A stretch of DNA of 64,000 nt from contig VXAZ01002274.1 of assembly GCA_013399875.1 (NCBI GenBank), positions 257,527 to 321,526 of the forward strand, given 5' to 3'. The notes below the pieces were generated by a model, which was not told where the DNA came from, did not search any database, and saw nothing but the letters and a program-made list of their open reading frames with translations. The DNA is from Gymnorhina tibicen. Taxonomy: Eukaryota > Chordata > Aves > Passeriformes > Artamidae. How positions within the stretch are numbered: the stretch's first letter is position 1; every line of letters begins with the position of its first letter. A program made the position numbers and the translations under genes. Below are positions 35,401 to 47,178 of this stretch, one piece after another.

Positions 35401-38240
35401 CTTCCTGGTTAGACTAGTAGGCATTTTATTTCTGCCCTTAAGGCCCAGGATATGATCTCAGTTGTGCTCTTACCACTCTGGATGAACCCCTCAGCAGTCA
35501 GGCAAAGTCACTGGAGTTGCTTGAGGCTTATACAGCACCAGAAGACACTGAGATTTATTTCCATCTCTTCCCTCACATCCCCTTGGTAGTTACCTGACAC
35601 CTGTCTTTAACACCTCCACATGAAGAAAATCAGCTCCTTCCATCAGCTACACTTTCCATCAAACCTTCTGGTCCAGCAAGGGAGCTGTACATGTAGCTAT
35701 TGGCTCACTTGAATGTATGCTGCTTCAAAATGCAGGAGCACACTGGACATTTGAGGTCTGGCCGTCCTTCTGGGGCTCTGAGGAAGGGTTACATCTGCTG
35801 CACATGCACGTTGGCTGGTCAGAAGGATGAGGAGGAGCTGGTGTTTGGAGACTTGAGGCTGGTCTCAGCACATATGCTGACCTGGAGCATAATCTTTAAT
35901 TCGTTCCTTTTTCTGTTCAACTTCAATTTTTGATGGCTTGTGAGCAGAAAGGTTTTACCCCATGATGTGCTAGAGCCATTTCAGCTTGGTCTAAATCTGT
36001 GGGATCTACAGCAACTCTCCAGACATCAGCTGTGAGAGCAGGCAGTGGAAGGGAGAGAGATATTGATCTTCAAAACCTCACAGACTTGTGCAGGGTCAAG
36101 AGGCAGCACGGACCTGCTATCTGTGTATACAGATTATACATACACAAGTTTCTGGGATCTGGGAACTACAGATGTGAAGACAACTTCCCAACAGCACAAT
36201 TTGCTGGTTGGCACAGTCTTCCAAATGAAGTGCTGGGATCAGTATTAATAAACTGCACTAGTTGTCCTTGTGCCTCTGATAGATAGCATTAAGCTTACCT
36301 TCACTGCAATAAGGATCAAATGCATACAGAAGCTCAGAACCAGATTTTTTATCCTATTATATTCTGTCTAACAACCACTGCCCCTTCCCCCCCCATCCCC
36401 CAAAACAGATGGGGTCTATATTTGATGTTAGTGTCTGGGAACTCATAACAGGTTTGAGTTTCTTGGTTGCCTCCAGAGGACACTTAAACTGGCTAGAACT
36501 TACCAGAGCATAGGACAGGCTCATCATGAAGGTGAAATTTCCTGCCCAGTGTTGCATTAATGCAGTTTCCAGTTCTCCTTCAATATTCCTGCTTTATTGG
36601 CATGCCAACTTCAGGTGCTAGCCTTAAAGATAACGGTTCCTACCCTCTTCATCACCTTTTAGAGGATCAGAACATCCTAGACAGGGCTTCTCATGCTAAG
36701 CCAATATCTTCAGAAATAATAACTTGTTGCATGAGCAGCTGAACTATTGAAGCCAGATTTCCTGTGGAATTGTGTCCTCTTTTCCAGATGTTCCTTTCTT
36801 CTACCTCCTCTGTAATAACCTCATGTTTCTTATGTCCTTTCCACCTGGCAAGAGATGATGTGCACTGAGGCTAATCCAGTGTGCCTTGAGAAATTCAGAA
36901 AGATATGATCTCTGCATTCCACTCAGTCTTGGGGAAATGATTGCTCATAAAGCAAATTGCCATGGGAAAAGAAGATAGTTCTTTCTGTTGAGCTGGTTAT
37001 AAACGACAATTTGATAACTGCTCTTCGTTGTGCTATTCCTTTTCACGTTGTTCATATAAAGTGTTAATGTGAGATTTTATTTATCTGATCAAAATCAAAC
37101 ATATTTACATGAATGTCCAGATGAATCAAATGATTCATCTGAAGCACAACTTTTATTTGTACATCCTTGAAACATGTTCTCATTTGTTGGACAGCATATT
37201 TTGATTTCACGACAATGAAAATTTCAGTGGTCCCCTGTAGAAATTTTTACTGTGTTCTTTTCACCAGAAATGTCATGATGTTGGCTTTCTGTTCCAATTT
37301 GGAATACAAACTCTTCTCTTTCTAATGCCAGAGTATCCTAAGGAAAGGAAATTCTGGTTTCTGACTAGCTATAATTACAGTACAAAAGCAGAAAATATTT
37401 CACCAGAAAAATAATACTATAAACATTGGGTTTCTAGCAGGGAGGAATGGTAGTTAATAAAAGCAACTGGGAATTGGTTGAAAACCAACTAGTAAAGCCA
37501 ATCTAACTTCAATTTTTCTGATGTAACCTTGAGGTGAAGACCATGGCAAAACATCTCACAGGAGGCTGATCTTCATCTTTCCTGCCATTTGAAGGTCTTG
37601 AGAAGGGCCACATCAGTCTGTATGTGCAGAGACACAGCTTCAGCTACATCCTTCCAATGTGGGACTCACCCTTGAAGTAAGAGATGTGCTCTTGATGGGA
37701 ATAACCTCTAATCTGATCAAAACCTATATTCCTTGGCCTTCAGAGCTCCGCAGTGGCATTGAGCTTCATCTTAGTGATGGTGTCCAAAGAGGAACAGCAA
37801 TGTCAGGGCACTTTTAAAGAGAAAGAGTGCTGGGATTTTCCCTTGTCATTGTGCTTCCTGTATCCCATGCGGTTTCAATTCAGGATTCAGGTTATGGGGG
37901 TTTTTTTCTGGTTTTGGTGATTTTTTTTCTTTTAGGATTTTTTTCGGTTGGTTTTGTTTTGTTTTTTTAGTATAGTCTTAGTTCACCCAAAACAATGAAT
38001 TGTAACTTTGATTTAATTTCTGTATTTATTACCAATATAGTCTTTCAGTGTTTGAACCTGGAATGTAGCCAATTAATGTTTTTGAGTAAATCTTCCTGCT
38101 TCGTATCCGGAAAGGAGGTTCCAAGTTTTGGTTGAAATCACTGATTTAGTGTTCTGTAGAACTTCATTCCATGTATTCTTCGCCTGTGTGCTTCTTTCAA
38201 GAAATTGTATGAATCCCCCCTAACTGAAAAAACAAAAAAG
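32446..38240. other. Unique non-coding sequence
   Basis: A pyrimidine-rich string lies at about 33140-33215. A T/G-rich low-complexity tract lies at 37896-37970. A 152-codon minus-strand open frame (34741-35199) has no motif. No gene is recognised. Confidence 0.5.
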
Positions 38241-38277
38241 TTCCCGTCCAACCCAAACTTTTCTATGATTCTATGAT
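38241..38277 (+). mobile_element. CR1 LINE 3' terminus, very short copy
   Basis: The end TTCCCGTCCAACCCAAACTT followed by TTCTATGATTCTATGAT is the diagnostic avian CR1 3' end. Only about 37 bp is recognisable; CR1 copies are usually severely 5'-truncated. The intact octamer repeat marks it as a younger, bird-type CR1 than the other copies here. Confidence 0.85.
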
Positions 38278-39040
38278 AAATACATTTTTTTAATATTGAA
38301 ACTTGACTTTTTCACTGGAAAATTTGGAAACTGTAGACCAAAAGAGGAAAAAATACTGTGTGGAAATTCTTTCTGCTTTCCTCTTAAAACTCCCAGCATG
38401 TATTTTGAGAAATAATAATAATAAAGCATTCCTTGAAACTTGAGTTCAAAAGCTTATTTAAGCTGAACTGAAAAATTTAATTTTGTGAATCTACTTCCAG
38501 TGCACTGAATTATTTCTGTGCTTCAGAAATCCCTCATGTAATACTGTGGCCTCTTCCATGAGGCAGGTTCAGGAACAATCCAGCAGGTTTATCCGTCAGC
38601 AGGATAAATGTCCAATCTATTGACAGCATAAAAATAAATTTTGGAGTGGGGTAAGGGATTGTGCTCTTAACGTTTGAATTAACATGAGTTGACAATATCA
38701 TACCTGTGGTTTGACATGGTGTGGGCAAGTGTTGGGAGGAAACCTTCTGTCACTTCATGCTCAGCACAAATGACTGCTGTGCATATTTGTTGCTTTCAAA
38801 GAGTCATCTCTGCAATGTTACTTATAGCAAATCTTATTTATTTATATACAAAATGCCCATCTCAATGCCTTATTGTCAGAGTTTCCTAAACTAGGTTAAT
38901 TAGAAACTTCTCCTACTTCTCTGCAAGAAAATGTAATGAAGCCCAAATCCCCTTTCAAACTTTATGTTTTCACATATGACTTCAACCAAAAAATTGTAGA
39001 TACATGCATATATGTACTGATGCACAAATACTTATTTCCT
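38278..39040. other. Unique AT-rich non-coding sequence
   Basis: Contains (AAT)4 near 38411. No gene or family is recognised. Confidence 0.5.
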
Positions 39041-39255
39041 TAGAATCATAAAGTGCAGAGCCAGAAGAGACCTTTGTGATTGATTGTATAGTCCATGTGG
39101 CCTTCAAACAAGTCAAGAGTGCTCCAAATTTTTGTTTCAACTAGAATAAGAATATAATATGCATTTTAAAAATCAGTTCAGTCCTGACTTCAAAACTGAC
39201 CTTCGAAACAAACCTTCAAAAGGTGAGGAAGCCTTCACCAAGCCCTGTTTTTTAC
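39041..39255 (-). mobile_element. Old CR1 LINE fragment, antisense
   Basis: Read on the + strand it begins TAGAATCATAAAGTGCAGAG, then CCAGAAGAGACCTTTGTGAT and TAGTCCATGTGGCC. This is the decayed reverse complement of the old reptile-type CR1 3' end (AGAATCATAGA..GCCAGAAGGGACCATTGTGATCATCTAGTC). Further right, GTTTCAACTAGAATAAGAATAT and CAGTCCTGACTTCAAAA fit the next parts of that consensus. The boundary in ORF2 is approximate. Confidence 0.75.
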
Positions 39256-42200
39256 CAGGTGGGTCTAGGTACTCACGTGTGTAGACACAACTATATATAA
39301 ATAGCACACTCACATAAGTGCCTTAAAAGTTCTGACAACAGCTTAGTAAACCAGTAGAACTTATCAACACAACACACCTCTTTGGGCTCCTAAAATGTTT
39401 CTAATCTTAAGCTTGTAGCTGCCTTTGCCAGGTCAGTGTATGCAAGAGGCTTTGGATGCAGCCTGAAAACTGCACTCCACTCCATACCCATGTGGTGGCC
39501 CTTTCTTTTAAAGCCAGATGCTAATACTAACCAAAAAACCCACCCACCCAAAGCAACCAGCCCACCAAAAAACTAAAACCAACAAACCAGCCAACAAAAA
39601 ACCAACCCCAGAAAAAAAGCACAACATCTGCTAAGTGGGACTGAGCTTTAGGAATCTCATCCTGCAGTTCCAGCACTTGGACAGCGATGGGAAACAGGAA
39701 ATAGGCTTCACACCCCCAACACACCATCCATCAATGGAGTGTGAAAGAAATGTAAGGATTACTGCCCTAGCCTTTAGGTGCCAGGCATAATTACCTAGAG
39801 ATTGCAGAGTTCAGTTTTTCACTCTGCTCTGCCTCTATAGTTGAGAGCTCCCCTTCCTCCCCTGTTCCCTCCACAGCACAAAAGTGCTTATGGGAGCAGG
39901 AGAGGGGCAAAAAATCAAATAAAAAGAATACTTCAGCTTTGAAAAGAAAGCAGATGTTTCTGGGATCCTGATCACAGTGCTTTAGCTACGGGTCTTGCCT
40001 GGGACTTCCAGAAAAGCAAATACCAGAGCCCCTGTTTATTGGCTGTTTCCTTGCTCACACTGCAATATGGCTTCCAAATGGAACAAGGAACTGAGCCAAA
40101 AATCAGCAGAAAATTGGCTCAGAAAAGGGGGATTATTTTCTTTTCAGGGGAGTGAGCAGATTTTTGCTTTCAGAGAGGGAACCCTCCTACCCCCTATGAA
40201 CCTGAAAAACAAAGTCAAACCCTTGGCATATCCTGCTCTCTTCTTGTGGGAGAGCTGTGGTAAGGGAGGCTGTAATTGAACCACTCAATAAAGATGCACA
40301 TCATCACCCATTTTATTAGCATCTAATCAGTGCAGCAGTGAGTGGAAAGAAAGCAATGCCTACCAATGGCAAGTCCCATGAGCTTGGCTTTTGTCAAAGA
40401 AGGAAGAGATATTTGGATTGTAAAGCTGTGAACATCTTACCAGAAGCATTGTTTTTTTTTCTCTAGTTTTCAGTATCAGTTTCCCTTTCACTCTCCCAGT
40501 TTTTCAGAGAGAGCAACAGCTGCGACATCTTTGGGCTGTGGGGGTGTTTTCTGCTGAAGCTTCCCCAAAGAGATTTCCATCTGTGCTCTAAAACCAGGAC
40601 ATTTCTGAGCAGCTTAGGGCTTTGCAGATAACAAGATAGAGCCTTCACCCCAACTTTGTTGCTGATGAGGTCACATCAGTAGCTGGTTCGGATACGTCCA
40701 CAAAATATGCTATATTTTAGAAACAAAACTTCGTCTTCCTCAGGGTGAGGCCCTTTATCAACACCTTGTATCTCCTAGGGTGCGTGCAGTTTTTTGTCTT
40801 GTCACAGCTTTGGCCATAGGCAGAGTCTATTGGAAGGGGGAGAGTGGGGTGTGAAGCTGTCAAACCACAATTTTCACAAGACACCGTGGCACCTGAAGAG
40901 GCAGTGGCTGAATTTAATAAAGCAAATGAAATTAAATGCTTCTTTTAAGTAATGTGGAAATATGTTGTTTTGGTTGGAAGCTGTGGCTGTCCACTGAAAA
41001 TGTCCTTATGGCAGGCTTGCAATGACTGACAAAAGTTTCTCTATGGAAAGCAAATGATTCCTTCACAATCCAGTTTTCCTTTGAGGCAAACCTTCAATTT
41101 TCTTGCAGAGGGAACAAGAACAGTTTTGATGGAAAAAAGTATAAGGAAATCTTACAAGCAGCTCTCTTGTATGAAGCACAACTCACTGATCAGTCTGTGT
41201 GAGGCTTCTATGTAGCAAACAGGTTCCAGCCCAGCCTGCATCTCAACACTGCCTGCTGCTGAAAGACCCCTGCAGAAAGCTGGGATGGTGGAGGCTCATG
41301 ACTTTGCTGCTGTCCCTTACTGTTCACTGGGAAAACACAAAATGTTTTTCAAAGACCACTGTTCCCCGTGTTCTTTGTCCTGTTTGCACACAGGAGGAAC
41401 AAGCCATCAATAGTGACAAGCTCTTAGGGGCCAGCCTGAAGAACAGATATGCCACCCCAGTTTGCCCTAAGGAAGATAGGGGGATATTTAGTCCTAAAAG
41501 GAGCTTCAAGTTTGTGTTGTGATCTTAAGACAGGTTGAAAAAAGGCAAAGGAAAACTGAGTTCCTCATTCTGAGGCTGCAAGACCATTGCTATGCTGTGC
41601 CTGGGTGTGAAAAGCAGTTATATACCTCCCAAAGCAGCAGACTCCAACTTTCTTTATTACAGAGCTCTTCTAGCACCAGAGGAAGACAGTAGTGGTACCT
41701 CTTGCACAAAACTAAACAATAATCTAGGCAAAGTGATAAACTGTATGGTAATTGGTGTGCAGATGTTTTGTCTCTTCTGTTTCATCACTTTGATGACTAC
41801 AGTTTATGTGCTGCTGTGTCACAACTGGGCTATGAGTTCAGGACAAGCTTTCCCAGTTATGTCGTCCTCTGAAAGCTGGGAAAAATTTGTGGAGGCCCTA
41901 TGAAAATGAATCTTTAAATGGGTAGAAAACATTAGAATTGGACTTCTTTTGTGAGAACCTAATAATGTACAGTGGGTTATTTATTTTAAGCAGAAGAGAT
42001 GTGATCAGCTGCGCTCTCTGGGATGCCTGTTATGACTATGACAGGCTTGTTCTCTTGATATATATTGCCTTTAGCACTTTCTTTTCCTTCTGGACAAAAT
42101 AACTTCTGTCACAGTCCATACTCTGTTAGGAGGTCTCTGAAAACAAAGTGTATGTATTATTCAGGTTTCCCAAGGCTGCTTGGTTTCTAGATCAAAGTAG

Positions 42201-42618
42201 AGGAAGGTTTTGCTTCCATTTGTTTCTTTCTCTCTTACTACCTTTCACTTTCACTCATATTTTCACTATTTTTTTTTTTGAGATTTTGTGAATGATATCT
42301 GGTAGTCACTTTTCCTCTGACTGTTTCTTACTTGCTGAATTTCTGACAAATAAATTCTATTTAGAATCTCAATAAGCTTTGGAATAAAAAAACAAAGGAG
42401 CAAGTTTTTAATGATTTTGCTCTGCTTGTCTGCCTTTCACCTTTATATTCTCACAACAGCTTTAAGCCATTAGCATAGTTGTATGAAATTTGTCAGAGGT
42501 GGAGATTTCAGAGAAAAGTTGCACCAAGTTTAGTGAAAATTTGTTGTCGTGTATAGCTAAGTTCCTAATAAAAGTTCCTAGTATAAAAAAAGGTCTCAAT
42601 ACAGTTCAGTTGTTATCT
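39256..42618. other. Unique non-coding sequence
   Basis: An AC-rich low-complexity tract lies at 39528-39625. A T11 run lies at 42269-42279. A 103-codon open frame (41592-41903) has a hydrophobic middle but no motif. No gene is recognised. Confidence 0.5.
39528..39625. repeat. AC-rich low-complexity tract (CCAA/CCCA)
   Basis: Nearly all A and C with recurring CCAACAAACC- and CCCACCC-type words. The other strand reads GGTTGGTTTTTTGG-like. Not a perfect microsatellite. Confidence 0.8.
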
Positions 42619-42646
42619 TGTGTGTGTGTGTGTGTGTGTGTGTGTG
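42619..42646. repeat. (TG)14 microsatellite
   Basis: Fourteen perfect TG units, then TCTGTGTGG. Confidence 0.95.
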
Positions 42647-43908
42647 TCTGTGTGGTTTTCTCCATTTTTTCCCTGACTAATCAGCTGGTACATGCCATGA
42701 TGTATTGATATTTTTCCCACTGGTGATAAAAGAGCATGGAAGGAAGACGAAGGTATATGGAAGAGTTAACAGGCATAGGGGTGAACTTATAGGTGTGGTG
42801 GACTTCAAGGATGTGACAGTATGGAGGTAGTGTGAGGGCTTGAGATGGGGGGAATGGAATTGTTAGCAGGAGAATTTACTGGTAGAGGACACGCACCTGG
42901 AAGAAATCAAATGTCGTTTATTTGAATCTGGCACCCACCAGACTATTTGTTTCATTTCTCAGGGAACTCCCATCCTGAAACCTCCAGGCTTTTTTGGCAA
43001 CTATTGCTATTGGTACTCTGACAATGTCAAGTCTCTAGGCAAGAACTCTTTTACTAGTTGTGGTATATACCAAAAGTCTGAAGGTACCTAAGTCTTTGGG
43101 TCAAAATGAAGATAAGACATACGGACCAGAGCACAGAGTCTGAAAATTGCTTTGCTGAAGTCTTCTGGGACATGGGATTAACAAAGGAATGCCAAATTCA
43201 TAGTTGTCTCATTTGAGTCATGTTAAGTGTTTACAGTTGGCCAAATCAGATGGAACTGGTTGGTGTTTACTAGAGAGAGGTGCCTGAATAATTTGGCTGT
43301 TGTTTTTTTCTTCAAATCTGTTTGGGCTCTACTTCCTGCCTATTCAAGGGTATTAATTTTACTTACTGAGAAACATTTTATAGGTCAATGAAATTTTACA
43401 TAAATATTACAGAATAGCCACTGAGTGAAAATTTGTTATGATTATTCGTGTTTATGTTTGGTGGCTAATCCTATGGGCCACACACAGGCACTGCCACAAA
43501 ACCTATATACTGAGTAATAACAGCTTGGATCTCTAACCTCAAGTACTGATGGTGAGCAGGTTTAAAAAAAAATTCTACTAATAAGTTGCATAAAATTAAA
43601 TAAGTTGCATAACTAAATCCATTCAAAAGCTTCCAAGACACTTACACCACATTTATACCAGAAAAGTAAAGTATGATTAGAAATATTTTCAGGCACTGGA
43701 ATGCCATTGCCCGTATTCTTACACTGCTTGATGGTGTAACACAACTACATGGTATCCCTGTCAGCATTCTGCCCATGCGAGCTGATACTGTCCAAAATTT
43801 ACTTCCAGGTGTGGTTCAGAGGCTGATCCAGAAACCTTTCACAGAAGGCAGTTTTCAGGTAGCCAGCCTATTTTGGGGGTCTGACAGAGGCAGCAGTCCA
43901 ATTAGTTG

Positions 43909-43946
43909 GTGCCAGTTGATTTCAGTGCCAGTTGATTTCTGTGCCA
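43909..43946. repeat. 16-bp tandem repeat, about 2.4 copies
   Basis: GTGCCAGTTGATTTC plus A or T is repeated at 43909 and 43925, with a partial third copy at 43941. Confidence 0.9.
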
Positions 43947-46021
43947 GAGAACATTCCTGGGCACATGTACATGCTCTATTTGTATCAGTCTCATTGTGCT
44001 TTGGGTGTGTCTGGCTCAGATGCTTGCAGTTAATCAAGTTGCTGGGACTGGGAAGAGAGGTGAATTTTTCCCCAGCTCCAGTTAGTTTTTATGCTCCTCT
44101 GTAGAAAGGGACAAGATCTATTTTCCAAGTATCATATGACAAAATCCTTTTTTAGAACAGGATTTTTGCAGTGTCCTTCATGACTTTTGTTAGCTGTTGT
44201 TGCAGCTTCCCAGCCTTTCCTACAGTCTCCACTTTGCTGTGCACTGGGAGAATCCTGCAGCCCGTGCTGTGTGGGAACATCAGAAGTAGAAGATTTGTAG
44301 TCCCCCTAAGTAAAAAGCTATTGAAGAGCTGCTGCAATTGTGGAGACAGGGCTTGGTAACCCAGGCAATCCACCCAAGTTCTCCGTTCCTAACTTCAGGC
44401 GGAAAAAAGTAATGATCTGTTTTTCCTCAAGTCACAGAAGTTCAAAAAAGACAGACTTAATTCAGTTAACAAGTCTACTTGAAACACACACCAAAGTCTC
44501 TCTGCTACCAAGACAAAAGCTCAAGGGAAACAAGACGTTTTGTGTAACTCCATGCTTTGTAACCAGACCAGGTTTATCCCTGTGCACAGTAGACATCCTA
44601 ATTTCTGAAATGCAGCACTTTGGGAAAAGTTCACTTAACACTTACATTTTGCAGCTGAAAGCAATTAATTAGTATAATTATTATTTTTGAGACAATAAAT
44701 AGAGGGACTAATGAAGTGAAACTCAGATTTTTCTGAATTACCTGTGATTTGGGGTTTCAGTGATTACTCTGTGTCTTAAGATTTGTGTTTAATCCTCTAA
44801 CCACCATAGCTGCTGATTTGCCTTTTGATATTTGCCATCTGTGTAAACAAAGGCAGGTGTCTGAAGCTGGCTATCTAAGGCTTTAACTGATGGAGCTTCC
44901 CTGGTCTCTGCATCAGACTGGAAACATAGGAGCAGTGACTGAGGCAAAAAGGAGTCTCTACGTGTTTTTCAGCAGCTTTTGCAGTACTGATGCACATTTT
45001 CTATGTTCTTAGCTTATGTTTTTTGTTGGTGACCCCGTGTCAAATGGAATCTCTTGTAAACTCTGTGTCACTATGAAACATGGACAAAGTCTGAGTAAGA
45101 TCTTTTTATGAAAAATCTCTTTGAGCACCTAGCCCTCTCCTGCTCCAACTGCCCTATAGCTGAGGTCTATCTCAGAAGGCTGAGTTCAGAAAAGGATGTT
45201 GCACCCAAAGGAACTAGGGTAGGTTTTTGCTTTGTTTTGTATTTCTTTTTCCTGTTGCTCTAAACTGCCCTATCAGTAGAGGAAAAGATCCAAAACTTTA
45301 AAGCAATGTGTAAGGAGAGGCTTAAAATCTCCCTCCTAAAGAAGCTGATTTATCTTTCAAGGTTTCAGGGTTTTGTTCCCTCTTCTCCTCCTGCTATGCC
45401 TAAATTAGTCCTTCTAATAAGATTTTTATAATATACCATTACACAAAGAGCACAGCAAAAGCCCATTTTGCTCAAATCCAGCTGCTTGTAAAGGCTGGAT
45501 GAACGAGCTGGTTTTTTCTTTATACTCCGCTCAATGTTTTTCTCAACATCTCTGAATTCAATACTTTTTTTTTTTTAAGGGGGAATGGGGACAGGATTTT
45601 CCTTTTCATTTTATAGGTCAGTTACCTTTCATCAGCTCTGCTCCAGAAGTGTGAGGAGCATCTCTTGAGCTCAGTATCTGGTGATCCAACAGGCCTTTAA
45701 GGTATATTGCAGTCTCTCATAAGTTCACCAGAGGAATTCATCTGAAGAATGTAATTTTCATCAGTCCTGTTTGTAGCAAGGGGACAAAATGTGGGCATCT
45801 TCAACCTACTCAGATGTTATATTAAGAGGAAACTGCCAGAGATCAAAATGTGTGCCTGTATGTAGGCATATGGTACAATTTGGATGCTATTTTCTCCGAA
45901 GTGCGTGTCTTCTGTTGTCCTTCATCGTACCCACGATCCCCGAGAGGCTGTGTTTCCTACTGCAGGAGGTCCAGTGATGTCCCCTGTCTGTCCCATGTCT
46001 ATGTTTTAGGTACCTGAGCTA

Positions 46022-46041
46022 TTCCCACAGTGCTGTGGGAA
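46022..46041. promoter_or_regulatory. Palindrome of two CSL/RBPJ-like sites
   Basis: TTCCCACAG and its exact reverse complement CTGTGGGAA are separated by TG. Each arm contains TGTGGGAA, which fits the RBPJ (CSL) consensus (C/T)GTG(G/A)GAA. Function is inference; the paired arrangement is the reverse of the known Notch SPS dimer site. Confidence 0.3.
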
Positions 46042-47132
46042 GGTCAGTCTGGGGTGCATAAACAAAATATATTCCATCACAGATCCCCTGTACACATTTG
46101 GTTATAAAGTTTAGCCCACTGCTATAGTAATAGTATAGAAACTATAGTTTCTCAAGAGCAAGCAGGGAGCCAAAGCAGTTGCTCAACACCTCTGCAGGAG
46201 CAGAGACAATGCGCACACAGGTTTTCCCAGTGGAAAGAGAAAAGCTGTTATTGGCACGGTGATGGTGAAAAAGGAATGATTGTGCACTCTTTGATCGAAT
46301 GCCTTCTGCTTCTAGAAAATTACCAAGAGGCAAACCAAAACAATTAAAACAAAGCACTTTTGTGCTCAATGCAAAGGCTGTGTAACCCCTGGCCACAGGA
46401 TGCTGTGAACAGTAAAATTTACACAGCTCCAGTGAGGGCTGAACTGAATGAATTAATAGAGGAAAAAGTCCATCTTGGGCTGTTGAAGGTGGTGCTGCTG
46501 CTAGTTTGGGTGGACAGAGAAGAACAGATAGCAGGAACTGGAGTACTTGTCCTCTCCTTAGGCTGTGTCTAGGCAGTGCTTTGAGTTCCGGGCAAAGAAA
46601 AACACCAGGTGAGATGGATTTTCTTAAAGTTGTGTCCAAAAGAAAAATTACATTTTGAAAGTTAGAAAGTTTCATTTCCACTTGCCAAATTAAATCTGAT
46701 TTGTTTTACAACTGAGTCAACTTCAGTCTTCAGAAAACATTAAGAAAAGATTTTAATTCACAGAAAATGAAATAGTCTGTGTTTTCTTCAAGTGGGTTTT
46801 TTTGTTTTGTCCCCCCCCAGTTTGGAAAGAAAAACTGCTTTTTTTTTGTGTTGGAGTGACATGAAACTTCTCTTTTTCTTTCTTGACCCCCCAAAATTGG
46901 TTATATTCATGCAGCTGTCCTTCAGAAAAGAGCTGCCTTTTTTCCCATGCTATCAAATTTGCTATTAAAGCGAAACAAAGAAATAAAAGCAGTGGCCTGA
47001 AGAAATAGCCATGGAACACTGGAAACCAAAAGGGAAAGCTTGCCAGTTGCAGTCAGTTTTCAACCTCGAGGGGAATGAGGGGGTGAATATTGTTGTATAG
47101 TTTGCTAAGTCACTTGTACATTTCTTAGGGTT

Positions 47133-47178
47133 CCTCCAGGATGAAAGGCATTATATGAACATGAGTTGTTGTTATTAA
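47133..47178 (+). mobile_element. MIR-like SINE 3' tail
   Basis: CCAGGATGAAAGGCATTATATGAAC followed by ATGAGTTGTTGTTATTA (47137-47177) matches the 3' end of amniote CORE-SINEs (GGATGAAAGGCGCTATATAA..TTGTTATTATTA). Upstream parts are too decayed to call. Confidence 0.6.

Larger units (their letters stand above)
42647..47132. other. Unique non-coding sequence
   Basis: No gene is established. A 16-bp period tandem lies at 43909-43946, a 19-bp-period repeat of TAAGTTGCATAA at 43582-43612, a T12 run at 45565-45576, and a perfect 9-bp palindrome at 46022-46041. The longest open frame of the window (179 codons, minus, 46142-46681) lies here; it shows no motif and I do not call it a gene. Confidence 0.5.

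Noticed and set aside
41592..41903. 103-codon frame with a hydrophobic, membrane-like segment
   Set aside because: A single hydrophobic run in T-rich sequence is expected by chance; there is no family match and no promoter.
46142..46681. Longest open frame, 179 codons, minus strand
   Set aside because: No domain, signal or family resemblance. One frame of this length is not surprising in 64 kb of sequence on two strands, and the opposite strand is also partly open.
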